From: Eucommia ulmoides
Lineage: Eukaryota; Streptophyta; Magnoliopsida; Garryales; Eucommiaceae
Length of the DNA stretch: 64,000 nucleotides
Assembly: GCA_016647705.1 (NCBI GenBank)
Contig: CM028333.1
Span: forward strand, 22,748,243-22,812,242
Direction: 5' to 3'
Position numbers and translations under genes: made by a program. The notes beneath the pieces were generated by a model. That model did not search any database. It saw nothing but the letters and a program-made list of their open reading frames with translations, and had not been told where the DNA came from. This document shows, one piece after another, positions 1 to 11,040 of the stretch (its first letter is position 1; every line of letters starts with the position of its first letter).

Positions 1-80
1 CAGTCAAGTAGTCAAGGGGCAAGTGAATGGATAGAAATTCTCGCCCATTGTTCTCTAAGTATAATGGCGGGAAAGTAGGT
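1..80 (+). repeat. Direct repeat, copy 1 of 2 (other copy 2505-2585)
   Basis: About 80 bases here recur at 2505-2585 with roughly 85 percent identity by eye. In both copies one plus-strand frame stays open and ends at an equivalent TAG stop (75-77 here, 2580-2582 there); the peptides share GASEW and CSLSI and both end in GK. This may be a duplicated 3' coding end or a diverged non-coding repeat. I do not recognise the peptide. Confidence 0.5.
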
Positions 81-1063
81 GATCGTTCAAATTTAATACC
101 CTACTTAAGAGCAAAATATTGTAATATAGTGTATTTAAGTACGAGTGTCGAATCATAGGGATTGACTTGTAACTATCAATTCCTAATTATTTTTCTTTCT
201 TTACCAGTAATGGATTTTGATTTTTTTTTTTAGTTTTTAATACAAGAAAAGTAAATAGTAAATTTTTGAACAAAAAGAGAACTGGGTTAGGGATTATGGA
301 TCCGTATTTCGGAATTTATGTTTTTACTTGTATTTTCTCTTTATTGAGGATTTGAGCAATTGAGTGTTCTTAATTACAAGCCGGAACTACCCAGAAAGAT
401 CGGATTGATTATTTTATCGGCATGATTTATCTTTGGTATTTAATCCCAACATTACACTAACTTACGGTGAATTAAAATCTAGGTATAAACCATCCAATAC
501 AATAATCAATCCCCAAAATTTACAATTGTATTATTATTAAATTTAGACCACATATATTAGATTTAATATTTTTAAAAGTAACCGAATCTAAAATTAAAAT
601 ATCTACAATAATAAATTCAATCACATGATAATAATGAAAAATAATAATCCATATCATACAATAGTGTACTCAAATCCGAAATTAAATTAAAATCACAACA
701 TTACATAAATTCGAATTACCTCACCACAATTCTAACTTAGTCGGAGGAAATTAACCGCTCATTGATACATAAAATGACATTTTCTCGGATGAAATCCTTG
801 AAACTGCCATTTCCTTTTCTATCTTTCCAAATCAAGAACTTCCTTCAAGAAATGTAAAAGTATGGAGCCAAAATGAAAAATAGGAGAAACTTAGGGAACA
901 AAAGTGTAATTTATTTCTTCTAAAATTCCACCTCTCTCTCGATTACATGGGAGAAAAAAGCCAAAAAAAAATATCCTAACAACTAAAGAAGAAAATATCC
1001 TAACAACTAACATTTCTAAGATAAGTTAAACGACTGTTTCTAAAATAAGTTAAACGAAATAGA

Positions 1064-1065
<2 letters not shown>
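81..1065. other. AT-rich DNA, no gene seen
   Basis: No convincing reading frame, RNA gene or element boundary is visible in this strongly AT-rich stretch. The text around 130-160 resembles the non-coding ends of plant LTR retroelements, but no paired LTR is present, so I do not call an element. Confidence 0.5.

Positions 1066-1108
<43 letters not shown>
1066..1108. repeat. (AAT)n microsatellite
   Basis: About 14 near-perfect AAT/ATA units run without a break. On the other strand they create a leucine-rich open frame (1000-1239) that is an artefact of the repeat. Confidence 0.95.
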
Positions 1109-2154
1109 TTATTGATTAGACAAAAAATAACTATTATTCCGTGTTCCCTCTTAGATACAGTATAAAAGAAAAATTGATAGCATAAAAATAAATAAAAAAA
1201 TTTAATTAACGATAAAAATTCCTTACAATTAACAATCATGGTTGTTTGAGCATATCTTGTGAAGACCTTAAATTCGATGAGATTTGGTAATAGGGAGATA
1301 CCATCAGCGCTCTTCTCATATCGTTTCGTATTCTACATTTGTTTTCAATTTATTAATATGCCAATAATAACATGTGCTTGAAGACATGAATTGTAATTAG
1401 TTTTTTAAAAAACAATATCATTTTAATGAAAGGGTAGAAAGAAAAGGACAAAATTTAAAATGACATCTCATGTTATACGTTTGATCGTATTTCAAGGGAA
1501 AAAAAAAAAAATTATCCCACACTTTACAAAAGACATTGTATGTAAAGTTGAATGAAAAGAGAGAGAGAGAGCGCACAAAAGGCTCGAAAAAAATATACAA
1601 TGGACAATGGACCAAGAAGAGATGATTTGAGAGCTTTCTTACCAAAACAGAAAATCAAAAGAAGACAATTAGATCTCAACACAATTGGGAAACTTTTGAG
1701 TTGAAATACAAAAACAAAATATATATTTGCTTTTATCGTAGAAACCCCTTGGCACCATAGGAACCAAAGCTCTCACTTCAAGGAAAAATTCCCAACCACC
1801 ACTGAAGAACATGCAACAGTTCTTTCAATCTTTGATAGAAGTAAGATCGGCAAGAAATTTATAGTCAGCCGCTATGGAAAGGTAATATCATCTGTAAGAC
1901 TTCTCAAATTTCTTGATGCAAACACCTCTAATTGTTTCTAGGATTAGATTGATGTTGTGAATTCAGGGAAGAGCAATTGCACCCATGATTTGATGAAAAT
2001 TGTTAGGAACAAGCTGAGCTGGATAGATTCCTAAGGATCAAAATAACTCCCCAAAAATTGGAAGAAATGGAAGGCGTAACCAGGACGGTCTAACTTACTA
2101 GGGTCCTAATTGAAACGTACTAAGGAATTTGATATTGATTCCTCAAAAACAAAA
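1109..2154. other. Unrecognised AT-rich sequence
   Basis: No gene or element is recognised. There is a short GA-rich run near 1559-1571 and a poly-A run near 1500. Open frames are short and AT-driven. Confidence 0.4.
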
Positions 2155-2376
2155 TCAAAGATTCTGGAAAATAGGATGGACATTCCCCCCCTCCCCCCCT
2201 CTCCCTTCCCCTCCCCCAAAAGAGCTAGAGAGATCAGAAGACAACATGATTTCAACCAGGTTAGGATTTTCGGAAAAAACTAATACTTGAGAAGGGTCAA
2301 TATTCCTTAGGCTATTGTTAGGACTCCTAATTGATTCTACTTCCATGGTCGCATGGTTAAAATACGGGCAAAACAA
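2155..2376 (-). CDS. Hypothetical short ORF (73 aa), doubtful
   Basis: A minus-strand frame of 73 codons includes a second methionine followed by a mixed-composition peptide with serine, asparagine and proline, unlike the low-complexity frames nearby. It then runs into a glycine and glutamate tail encoded by the C-rich tract at 2182-2218. I recognise no domain, and no partner exon or splice context was established. It could be an exon fragment of a decayed gene, or chance. The flanking repeat at 2505-2585 suggests that this area has been duplicated in part. Confidence 0.15.
   Translation of the reverse strand: MFCPYFNHATMEVESIRSPNNSLRNIDPSQVLVFSENPNLVEIMLSSDLSSSFGGGEGRGGEGGNVHPIFQNL
2182..2218. 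repeat. C-rich homopyrimidine tract
   Basis: A run made almost only of C and T, with two stretches of six or more C. It is low complexity and may form unusual secondary structure. Confidence 0.8.
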
Positions 2377-2504
2377 TTACAGAAAAAAGAACCATGGTAA
2401 GAGAGAGAATGAAAAACAAAGAAAGAATGTAAAAATCGAGATGAAAGGAGTACATAAACTTAAAGGTAAAATTCCTTAGAAATCCTTGCCTCTTCTTTCA
2501 AAAT

Positions 2505-2585
2505 CGGTCAAGTAGTCGAGGGGCAAGTGAATGGTTAGAAATTCCTGCTAATTGTTCTCTAAGTATAAGGGTAGGAAAGTAGGCC
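2505..2585 (+). repeat. Direct repeat, copy 2 of 2 (other copy 1-80)
   Basis: This is the second copy of the repeat at the window start. The open plus-strand frame through it extends upstream to about 2450 without a stop, so a coding origin is possible but unproven. It sits just left of the Copia-1 insertion site. Confidence 0.5.
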
Positions 2586-2676
2586 TAGCTAAGAGGATGG
2601 GCCTACCGAGAAAATAACCCATTTCCTTCAAGCTATCGGTCCAAAATTATTAAAGGATAAGTTCTGGGTAAGAAGA

Positions 2677-3927
2677 TGTTATATAAAAATGATTTTTTTG
2701 GGGGTATTTTATGATTTAATTATTTGTGGGACCCAATCTTAATTTGGGACATATGAATATACCAATGTATTCTCCTTGGTGATAAAATGAATGTATAAAA
2801 ATTATTTAAAAGGTGAATTAAAATTGTTATTTAAAGTATTCACTTGAAATTATTGATTGATGTGTTGTGTGGGTTATCCCACATTATTAATAGAAGAATA
2901 TAAAGATCCATTTATTGAGGCTCGGGTTATCACTTAAAGATAATCCTTTTAGGGCATTGAATTGATATGGATAAAAAGTAGACTAAAGGCTAGAAAATAA
3001 ACAAAGCCACACGCGTGCGTGCACCATCGCCGACTGACTGGCTAACTGCTCAGTCGGGCCCGAATTGGGCTCGGGCTCAGGCCTGGGTCCTGGTCCTAAG
3101 CTTTGGGTCCTGGGCTTGTGGCATATGGCCTTGGGGTTTTGGGGTAGGCTTGGCTTGGACTTGGTATATTTTGTACATAATCCAAAAGTCCAACCCAAAT
3201 GGAACCTAAAAAACCTAAGACTCTTCATGTGTGTAACTGCAAAGAGTTAAAAACTTGGAGCCTCTTCAAGTGTGTGACTATAGAGAGTTACTACTTTCCC
3301 TTTATTTCCCTCTTAAATCAGGAGTTTCAGACTTCTTCAATTATTGTTTTTCTCCCTGTAAAAGGACAGACATTCTCAGCATAATAGGCATCTAATTTGA
3401 GATTGCATTGCATTTCTTCATAAAAGATTTTAAGAGTTTTTTTCCCTTTTTCTTGAGAGTTTTTGAGAGAATTCAATACTTTTCCAATTTGTTGAGATTT
3501 TGGTTTCTAATGCTGGTACCACTAGCTGATTGATCGTTGTATCATGTAAAGCAGACACTTATTCAAATCGTAAGCATCTCGCGGGGGGCGAAATCTACTT
3601 CAAGGAGAAATCGTTAAACGATTGCCTCTATCATTTGTTCCGCTATTGTTGTCTTTGTTTCTACACAATAATGCAATATGTATCCTCTGATTGTTTTCTA
3701 TTTAGTGTTTCTGTTTTTGTTTTGCCTTCAATATTTCTTAATTAAACTGTAATATCAATCTTTATTATGTCTTTCTATATTGTCATATGTTATCTGGAAT
3801 GTTTCTATAACAAAGAACTTAGATCTATTTCATTTTTATTTCTTCTATTTTAATTAATAGTTAATAATTAATTAAATAATTAATCTTTTAATTATTTAAT
3901 TAATTTTTGAACCATATTTTACCAACA
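2677..3927 (+). repeat. 5' LTR of Copia-1
   Basis: 1251 bp. It aligns with 15237-16362 almost end to end, but contains about 145 extra GC-rich bases near 2970-3113 that the 3' LTR lacks. The position matching the TATA box of the 3' LTR reads TGTAAAAGG here (about 3357), so the promoter has probably decayed. Confidence 0.9.
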
Positions 3928-4041
3928 GTCTTAAAGCAGATTTTGAAATATTCTTATATAGTTCAAGTTTTTTGTTTATTAAAGTATTCCTGTAACAAAG
4001 TTTCTTAAATTACTTTTTAATGATTTTTTTTTTCAAAAAAT

Positions 4042-4470
4042 ATGTCTTCTTCAAATGATATGGCTGCTACCATTACTATGGCTACAAATCAAGGTGTAAC
4101 AATATCTGCTGTGATTGCGCATGTTGCGTATCGAATGCCTACTCTACATAGAGAAAAAATGGAGAAGTTTGATAGAAGCTTCTTCAAGAGACGACGACAA
4201 AAGATGTTGTTTTACCGACAACATTAAACTTGTCGAGATTCATTCGCGATGATAGTTCTTCCATAATTAAATAGTCTAACACTCAGATTATAGCTACTAT
4301 TAATGCATGTAAACACTATGACTTTTTATGCAAGAACTATATCCTGAATGGACTAAGTAATATACTCTACAATGTGTATTGCTCGTTTACGACGGCTAAG
4401 AGCTGTGGTAGTTTCTGGAAAATAAGTACAAGACTGAAGATGTTAGTACTAAGAAATTTGTAGTTGGAAG
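4042..4470 (+). pseudogene. Copia-1 gag, N-terminal part
   Basis: The frame starts at ATG 4042, about 115 bp after the LTR, and reads 61 codons to a stop. The segment ending KMLFY matches the start of the Copia gag core, which in intact families continues with RWQQKMLFYL-like sequence. Matching gag text continues in other frames after the stop, up to KKFVVG at the left edge of the hAT insertion. Gag forms the virus-like particle that packages element RNA. Stops and frame changes show that this copy is dead. The gene resumes at 5360 after the inserted transposon. Confidence 0.75.
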
Positions 4471-5359
4471 TAAGCCGGTGCAAAATACCCGATAGGCCCG
4501 ACCCGCCCGAAAAATTCGACTGGCTTGGCTTGATTATTTTGGGTCTTTTGTGTGTTAATGATCGAATCGGGTAAAAGCCGATCCGATTACATTACAGAGA
4601 AATCGGTCGCCGGTTTTGGATCCCCCCACTCGTTGTACCCGAAACTTGACCGATTCCTCCACTTAAATACCAATTCTAGGGTTTGTTGCTGTTCATTTCA
4701 TCCTCTATTTCGATTCGACGAGCCTCTAGTCACATCTGGTTGTCGCTTCACTCTCTCCCTCATAACTCTCGTCCAACCGTCTTTCATCATTTCCGAAAAC
4801 CAGAGGCTTTCGTCCAGTCGTCGCCCCTGGTCTAGGTAGAACTGTTCATTTCACTCTTCAATACTCTTCTTTCTCGATTGTTCTTCTTATTCTTCTTCTT
4901 CGATGATTTTTCTCCAGTTCAATGGACAGTGACTGCGAGACTTGTGAGAGACGATTCTTCTCCGATACACACACTTGTGGACAGTGACTGTGAGACTCGT
5001 GAGAGACGATTCAGACGATATCGACTGTTGAAATCAGGCCCAAAACGGTGAGTTTTTCTATTTGTTCGATTTGTTTGTTTTTCGATTTTGATTCTATATG
5101 CATTAGGGTTTTTGTTCTAGTCGATTATGTATGATTTTGTTTTTGTTCTATCTTCTTCTTGAACCGTATTGGTAACCACCCGTCCAACCTGAATCATCAC
5201 CTGAACCAATACTTGACCCATGAACCCGTCTGTTAATCGATAGACTCGAATTTTTTTGGATTACACATTGATTTCAGTTAGCAGCGGGTTCCAATTTCTT
5301 CACCCGACATACTTTGGGTCGGGTGATTTTTTGGCCTACCCGACCCGTGCACACCCTTA
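4471..5359. mobile_element. Non-autonomous hAT-like DNA transposon inside Copia-1 gag
   Basis: The 889-bp insert starts TAAGCCGGTGCA and ends GCACACCCTTA, imperfect inverted ends rich in GGGTCGGG-type sequence like many plant hAT elements. It is flanked by an 8-bp duplication with two mismatches (GTTGGAAG at 4463-4470, GTCAGAAG at 5360-5367), the hAT length. Joining the flanks restores a normal Copia gag order, which supports the boundaries. No transposase is recognised. The interior resembles a plant promoter and 5' leader: a TCTAGGGTTTG stretch near 4675, CT-rich leader sequence and an AACGGTGAGTTT donor-like site near 5046. It may be the 5' end of an autonomous hAT or captured host sequence. 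Confidence 0.75.
4924..5012 (+). repeat. Tandem duplication within the hAT-like element
   Basis: About 34 bases starting GGACAGTGACTG at 4924 recur at 4979 with two mismatches, a period of 55 bp. Confidence 0.85.
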
Positions 5360-5847
5360 GTCAGAAGATTTTTAGACTACAAAATGGTAGAGTCATGAAC
5401 AGTTATCAGCCAGACTAAAAAGCTCCAAGTTCTACTGCATAATATTCATGTAGAGGGAATGACCTTTAGTAAGTCTTTTTAAGTAGTAGTTGTAATTGAG
5501 AAGTTTCCATTATTATAGGGTGATTTCAAGAATTATCTTAAGCATAAACGAAAAGAGATGACTCTTGAAGAATTTGTTCTCAAATTGCGAATTGAAGAAG
5601 AGTATCAGATTTCTTCTAAACGTGAGGGCCGTAATTCTATGATGTCCAAAGCCCATGTCATATAAATCACAAGAAGAGAAAGCAACCTGAAAGCTGCGAA
5701 TAGAAATTTCAAGGGCAACTGCTATAGTTATGGCAAGTTGGGACACCATGCTCAAGATTGTCGCAAGAAAATTCTACCGAGGAGAAAGAAGCCAAAAAAT
5801 CAAGCTCATGTGATTGAAGTGGAAAACCTTACAAATGAGGTTTCCAA
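5360..5847 (+). pseudogene. Copia-1 gag, C-terminal part with degenerate zinc knuckle
   Basis: Gag resumes after the hAT insert. EMTLEEFVLKLRIEEE is read near 5560-5610, a conserved stretch before the nucleic-acid-binding region of Copia gag. A CCHC zinc knuckle follows near 5718-5760 (CYSYGKLGHHAQDC), in which the second cysteine is replaced by tyrosine. Frameshifts and stops interrupt it. The sequence passes straight into the integrase core, so the aspartic protease and the zinc-binding N-terminus of integrase have been deleted. Confidence 0.8.
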
Positions 5848-6461
5848 AATATTGTGTAGTAATAGAGGTGGAGAATATGTTTCACCTTTTGGTGAGTTAT
5901 GTGCATAACAAGGAATAATCCCCTAAACTACAACACCTTATTCACTTCAACAAAATGGAATTGTGGAGAGAAAGAACAAAACTTTAATAGAAATAATGAA
6001 TTCTTTATTAATTAGTTTTCGTCTACCTCAGAAATAGTAGGGAGGGGTTGTCTTAATAGCAAATTTTGTTTTAAACAAATTACCTTTCAAGAAATTAAAC
6101 AAGACCCCTTATGGAATGTGGAAAGGTAGAAAGCCTTCATATTCATACCTAAAAGTGTAGGGGTATCTTACAAAAGTTAAGGTTCTTGAGCATATTGTTG
6201 GACAAAAAACTATTGATTGCATATTCATTAAATATGCACAAAAATAGTCACGCATATTGATTTTTGATTCATAAGTCAGAAATTGAAAATATGCATGAGA
6301 ACACAATTATTGAATCGAGAAAAAGCATAATTCTTTGAGAATATTTTTCCTTATAAGACTTCTGTTTAGTCAAATTCTTTAAAGAGAACTAGTAATACTA
6401 TCGTCATGCTTTTTATACCTAGATGACAGGATATGAATCTCAAACTTTTGAGATATGATAT
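5848..6461 (+). pseudogene. Copia-1 integrase core, partial
   Basis: NRGGEY (about 5860) and QQNGIVERKNKTL (about 5950-5990) match the Copia integrase core around its second catalytic aspartate and the glutamate motif. Further text down to about 6180 fits the region that ends in a conserved VFGC-like block. The frame has several stops. The gene is interrupted at 6461 by element A. The sequence on the far side (13188 on) continues with the start of reverse transcriptase. Confidence 0.8.
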
Positions 6462-8593
6462 TGTTGGCTCAGTGGAATACCCAAGAGGGGGGAGTGAATT
6501 GGGTAATTAAAAATTATCAGAGAAATAATAACATTTCAAAAATCAAACAATTAATTTTATCCTAAAATTAATTATTATCTTTATAGCAGCAGATAAGTGT
6601 AATAAGCTCTAGGTGCACACCTAAACAACACAAGATAAAATCAAGAAAATAAGTAATGCAGTACACACCGATATATCCTGGTTCACTAAGCTACTCTTGG
6701 CTAATCCAATCCTCCGAACCCCACGGAGATTCACACCTACTAAATTCAAGATTCCTTTGCAGGTGGAACCAAACCCTTACAATGATTCTTTTCGTAAGTT
6801 CAGAATCAACTTTTACAAATTCCTTTCCACAGGCTTAGAAATAACATCTACTTTTTACAGGCTTAAGAATAACCTAATTCCATTATAGGGAGAATCACAA
6901 CCTTATTATTTTTATACCTTAGGCTCAAGAATCAAAACCTCAAAAAAATACTTCAACTATCATTTTCCTAGGTAAGGATGAAACCTTTACAAAATTCACT
7001 CAAAATCGATTCTATCTAGGAAGAATTACTACCTCAATCTTTTTACAGGAAAAGACTGAAAATCGGCTACCTTTTGATTAAATACCTTCAACAGTATTTA
7101 ATCCATCACATTACTCACCAACACAAATTGATAAACAAATTATCTCACTCGGAGCTTCTACTACCCCAAATAAATTAAAACTCAATTAATATCCCAAATC
7201 TAGTGATAGAAAAGTGTGAGATTGAAAATATGATTTTAAATAAAATATGTGTAGCAAATAATTGAGCACGTAATCAGATTCAAGAAATTGTTTATAAAAT
7301 ATTTTCTTCAATAAAAATCAGAAGCAATTTCTAAAGATTAATTTCTAAAAATTAAACAAGCAATGCACAATAGAAAGTAATTGGAAAGATCTGACCTGAA
7401 ATCCACAGAAAAAATAAATAGAGTAATGTTACTTCAAATCCAATAGCAGGAAAGATTAATAGCCAATGATTCTCAAGATCGTCTCTTAGAATAGCTCTCA
7501 CAAAATCTCAGAATGATATCTCTTATAGTAGCTCAATATGATCTCAACTCTTTAAGCTCTCTTAATCTATGTTTATGATATATGAAAAACACAAGTCTAT
7601 ATATATGAGAAATAAATCAGCTCTCTAACGGTTAGTTCCCATGTATCATGACACTTAAATGCTCTCTTAGATCCCATATATCATTATAACTTCTTTTTGG
7701 TTCAATTCACTTAATTACAGCTTTTAAAACTCTCAATTAAGTCCCCTAAATATTTCTCAATCTCAATTAAATAGAATAGAAACAATTTTAAGCACCAAAT
7801 TGAGAAACATTCAAACTTAATGAACCAAATGAATAGGAATTAAATAATAGATGTAGCATATCTTAAATATCATAAAATTCCTAAAATCTCTCACAAATCC
7901 CAAGAAAAAATGACTACTTTTAGATATGAATTCGGAATCCTCAATATCCTGAAACTTCACCATCAGTCGACCGACCAGTCGACCGCTTGATTCAGGATGT
8001 AGCTAAGTTAAAGATTCTGTGTCCATCGGTCGACCTATCTGTTGACTTGGAGATTCAGAGAGTTCCATTTATCTGCATCGGTCGACTTACCTTTTGACTG
8101 ATCAATTTAGTAAGTTTGTCTTATACGCTTCGGTCGACTTATCAGTCAACTCCTCATTGCTGAACACTTTTTTCTAATTCATTTTTAATACATTCTCATT
8201 TACGTTTTCGCCCATTTAACTAATTTTTTTTCTCAATTAGCTCCACTAACTTTCTCAAATTCCATTGTAACCATTTTTAAATATTACTTTTCAATAACAC
8301 AAAAGAACAAATAATTTCACCTTATCAAAACACACATAAATAATAAAAACTTTTTTGTACCGTGTGTGTTCCTAATTGGGATATTAAGAGTTGAAATTCA
8401 CCTAAGTTGTTTTCCCTAATTTCTTCAAACTCTTAATTCTTCATCATCTTTATCATCATCATTTAACATCCATTTTCATAATTTGTCATCGCATCTTTAT
8501 CACTGGAACTTAATTAATTGAAACACTCAATTATACCGTTAGTTCCACCAAAACATCAACAATTAATTGTTCATCAAAATTTTAAGATCAACA
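6462..8593 (-). repeat. Element A 3' LTR
   Basis: 2132 bp. It is homologous to 11059-13187 and to the solo LTRs at 18785, 22413, 29066 and 60226. A TATATATAGACTT stretch on the minus strand near 7600 is a plausible TATA box. A GTCGAC-motif array lies at about 7960-8160, upstream of it in transcription order. Confidence 0.92.
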
Positions 8594-8608
8594 ATCTCCC
8601 CCTTTTTT
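8594..8608 (-). promoter_or_regulatory. Polypurine tract of element A
   Basis: On the minus strand the sequence AAAAAGGGGGAGAT abuts the 3' LTR start. This is the usual place and composition of the plus-strand DNA primer of LTR retroelements. Confidence 0.85.
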
Positions 8609-8820
8609 ATGATGACAATTAATTTTGATGTTTTCTTCAAATCAATAATATAGCCACACTCGCCCTGAATCCGATGATGGGTTTTATAACTCTTTGAAGC
8701 ATAATAATGAAGATATTATAAAACATAATCAATAAAGTACAAATTTAAAAATAAACTCCCCCTTAATAAAACATTAACTAAAACTCTCCCTTAATAAAAT
8801 ATCAACTAATTCTCCCCCTT

Positions 8821-8927
8821 TGTCATCTTCAAAAATAAATTTAGGGAGGGAGGGGGACACAACCAATAATTCTACTTTAGTCAAACACATAATATACTTG
8901 AAAAAGTAAATCTAAAGTAATTAAGTC

Positions 8928-8983
<56 letters not shown>

Positions 8984-9106
8984 CATCTTCAAAAATAAAT
9001 TTAGGGAGGGAGGGGGACACAACCAATAATTCTACTTTAGTCAAACACATAATATACTTGAAAAAGTAAATCTAAAGTAATTAAGTCCGGATATATATAT
9101 ATATAT
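8821..9106. repeat. 160-bp tandem duplication ending in (AT)n
   Basis: About 110 bases beginning TGTCATCTTCAAAAATAAAT at 8821 recur at 8981 with essentially no change. Each copy ends in an AT run (about 8932-8980 and 9092-9106). The identity of the copies suggests a recent duplication, probably promoted by the AT tract. Confidence 0.95.
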
Positions 9107-9948
9107 AACTCTTTTAAAAGTACATTGAATCAACTTATAAATTCATCTTTAAAAAATCAAAACTCGTTTTAACAAATCAACTTTTAGGTACAAAACATCA
9201 ACACTATGTGGATAATTATTATAGATAAATATCAAGTTAACTCAATTCATCAAAATCCATACCAAAAATATCATTCTTAACATGCAATCTCCCACTATAT
9301 AAGTGTAAATAAACTAATTCATTTGAAGGAGAAAAATATAATATTTGAAGCACTAAGACATGAAACACCTCTCAATGATAGTTTATGAAGTTATCAATAT
9401 AATGCCTACTTATTTCATAAAAATTTCAGCTCCATTTTTCAACAATAATCATTAACATTCAAGAACATGAATCATATCTCAATCAATAACATGCATATTA
9501 AAAAATCAAGATTAATAAAAACTTAGCTCAAATCAACTTATTTGTATAAAAGTAAATAACATGAATGATAACACATTATACAAATAATTCTACTAAAAAA
9601 CATATGCAACAAATAATTAGCATTATTTAGTAAGATCACAAATACTCGATTAATCCTCTAAATCACATAACATGTTTTAAAATTAACACATGATCACTAC
9701 TTGATATAAGCACATAAAAATATGTTAATACCCCATAACTAAATGTGATTGTCATAATCACCATAGAATATTTCTAAAACAACAAGAGAACGACTCATTT
9801 AGAATAGATCTTAGAAAGAATTATCAACTTACCTATTTGGTAAGTCGGGACTCTCCCTCTTTAACAAATTTAATAAATTTAAAATACGGAGAATTAGGAG
9901 TACCTCTTATATCCTTAGGGGCGACTTTACTTTTTACCTCATTTGAGC
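9107..9948. other. Element A interior, non-coding
   Basis: AT-rich sequence between the tandem repeat and the gag remnant, which is 3' of gag on the minus strand. No protease, integrase or reverse transcriptase motif is visible on either strand. Confidence 0.6.
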
Positions 9949-11000
9949 TCATAATTGATTTGGTTGCACAATTTTTCTTAGCTTGTTCGTATCCTCTCTT
10001 CCTTTGATTTTTGCCATTTGATTCATTGATGATTCCCTTTGCACGTATCGCTTGTGGCTTCCTAGTGATATCTCATCTTGGATTTTGTACAACTTTTCTC
10101 TTTGCACATTTCTCTTGTGGCTTCTTTGCAACTTCACATTTTGTCTTTGGTGCATCTTTTTGCTTTGTATGAGTCGCTTGTGGATCCTTGGTGACTTCTT
10201 GTTTTGGTTTTGATATAACTTTTTTATTTGCTCTTTCAGGTCTACTTCCGACATTATGTAATTCTGCACAAGACATTTCAATAGTTCTTTTCGATATCCA
10301 TTTCATTTTGGATCTGTCCTTATTAAACATAAACTTAAGGTTCCGAAACGGACATGATACTTTAAAATACCCAACCCTATTACAATAATAACATCTCAAA
10401 TCTAATTTATCATCGAAAGCACGAGATGTAAAATAAGAATTATTTCTAATAATAGCCATATAATTATCACTAGCTTGTGACAAAAGATGAGACGATGAAG
10501 TATATCCATTTTGCCTAGAAAACTCATTTTCATAATCTCTTTAAATAGTCTTAAGGTCGGATTTTGATTTTTTAAAAGTTTTCTTAAGTAAATCGATTTT
10601 TGAATCAAGATCTTACATTTGCATAGAAATCATCTCAATATTATTTTTTAAAATTCTGTTTTCATTTTCAAGATAATCCATTTTAGAGAGCAAATTATTA
10701 ATTTAAAAAACAACGTCCGAAAACTCTTTTGTACTACAATAATCATCCAAATGCATTTTAGATTTTTGGACACTTTTTCTACCATTTTCAAAAGAAGCGA
10801 TTTTTCGTTTAAAACTCAAGGTCTCTTTGGCAAAAAGTAGTGTGAGTGAAAGTAATTTTTTCATAAAATATAGACATTTTCAATATCATCATCTCCATCA
10901 CTACCACATGAATCACAAGAATCATAAACCACATTGTTATATAAGGATCTATCACCATCAAAAGAAGATACACAAAAAATATTATTCATGGTGTGTGCAC
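9949..11000 (-). pseudogene. Element A gag remnant: coiled coil, zinc knuckle and Lys-rich tail
   Basis: Reading leftward from about 11000, a short start beginning MNNIF with an acidic Asp/Ser patch is followed by a Lys/Glu/Leu coiled-coil-like region (about 10850-10500). Then comes the zinc knuckle CYYCNRVGYFKVSC near 10360-10400, with the histidine replaced by tyrosine. A Lys-rich tail follows, made of degenerate repeats of roughly 60 bp (about 10080-10230). The longest clean frame is 10073-10483 (136 aa); the tail continues in a second frame at 9949-10281. This order matches the C-terminal half of Copia gag from long-LTR lineages; the N-terminal capsid half is absent. At least one stop splits the coiled-coil region, so I call it a pseudogene. 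A short RNA-binding protein is possible. Confidence 0.65.
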
Positions 11001-11040
11001 GTGATTGATTTAGCTAGGATGTTAAGCCTAACGAGCTAAA

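Noticed and set aside
1000-1239. Leucine-rich minus-strand frame resembling a membrane peptide
   Set aside because: It is produced by the (AAT)n microsatellite.
10827-11039. 70-codon plus-strand His-rich frame
   Set aside because: It is antisense to the gag remnant and leader of element A; the His content comes from the Asp/Asn-rich codons of the other strand.
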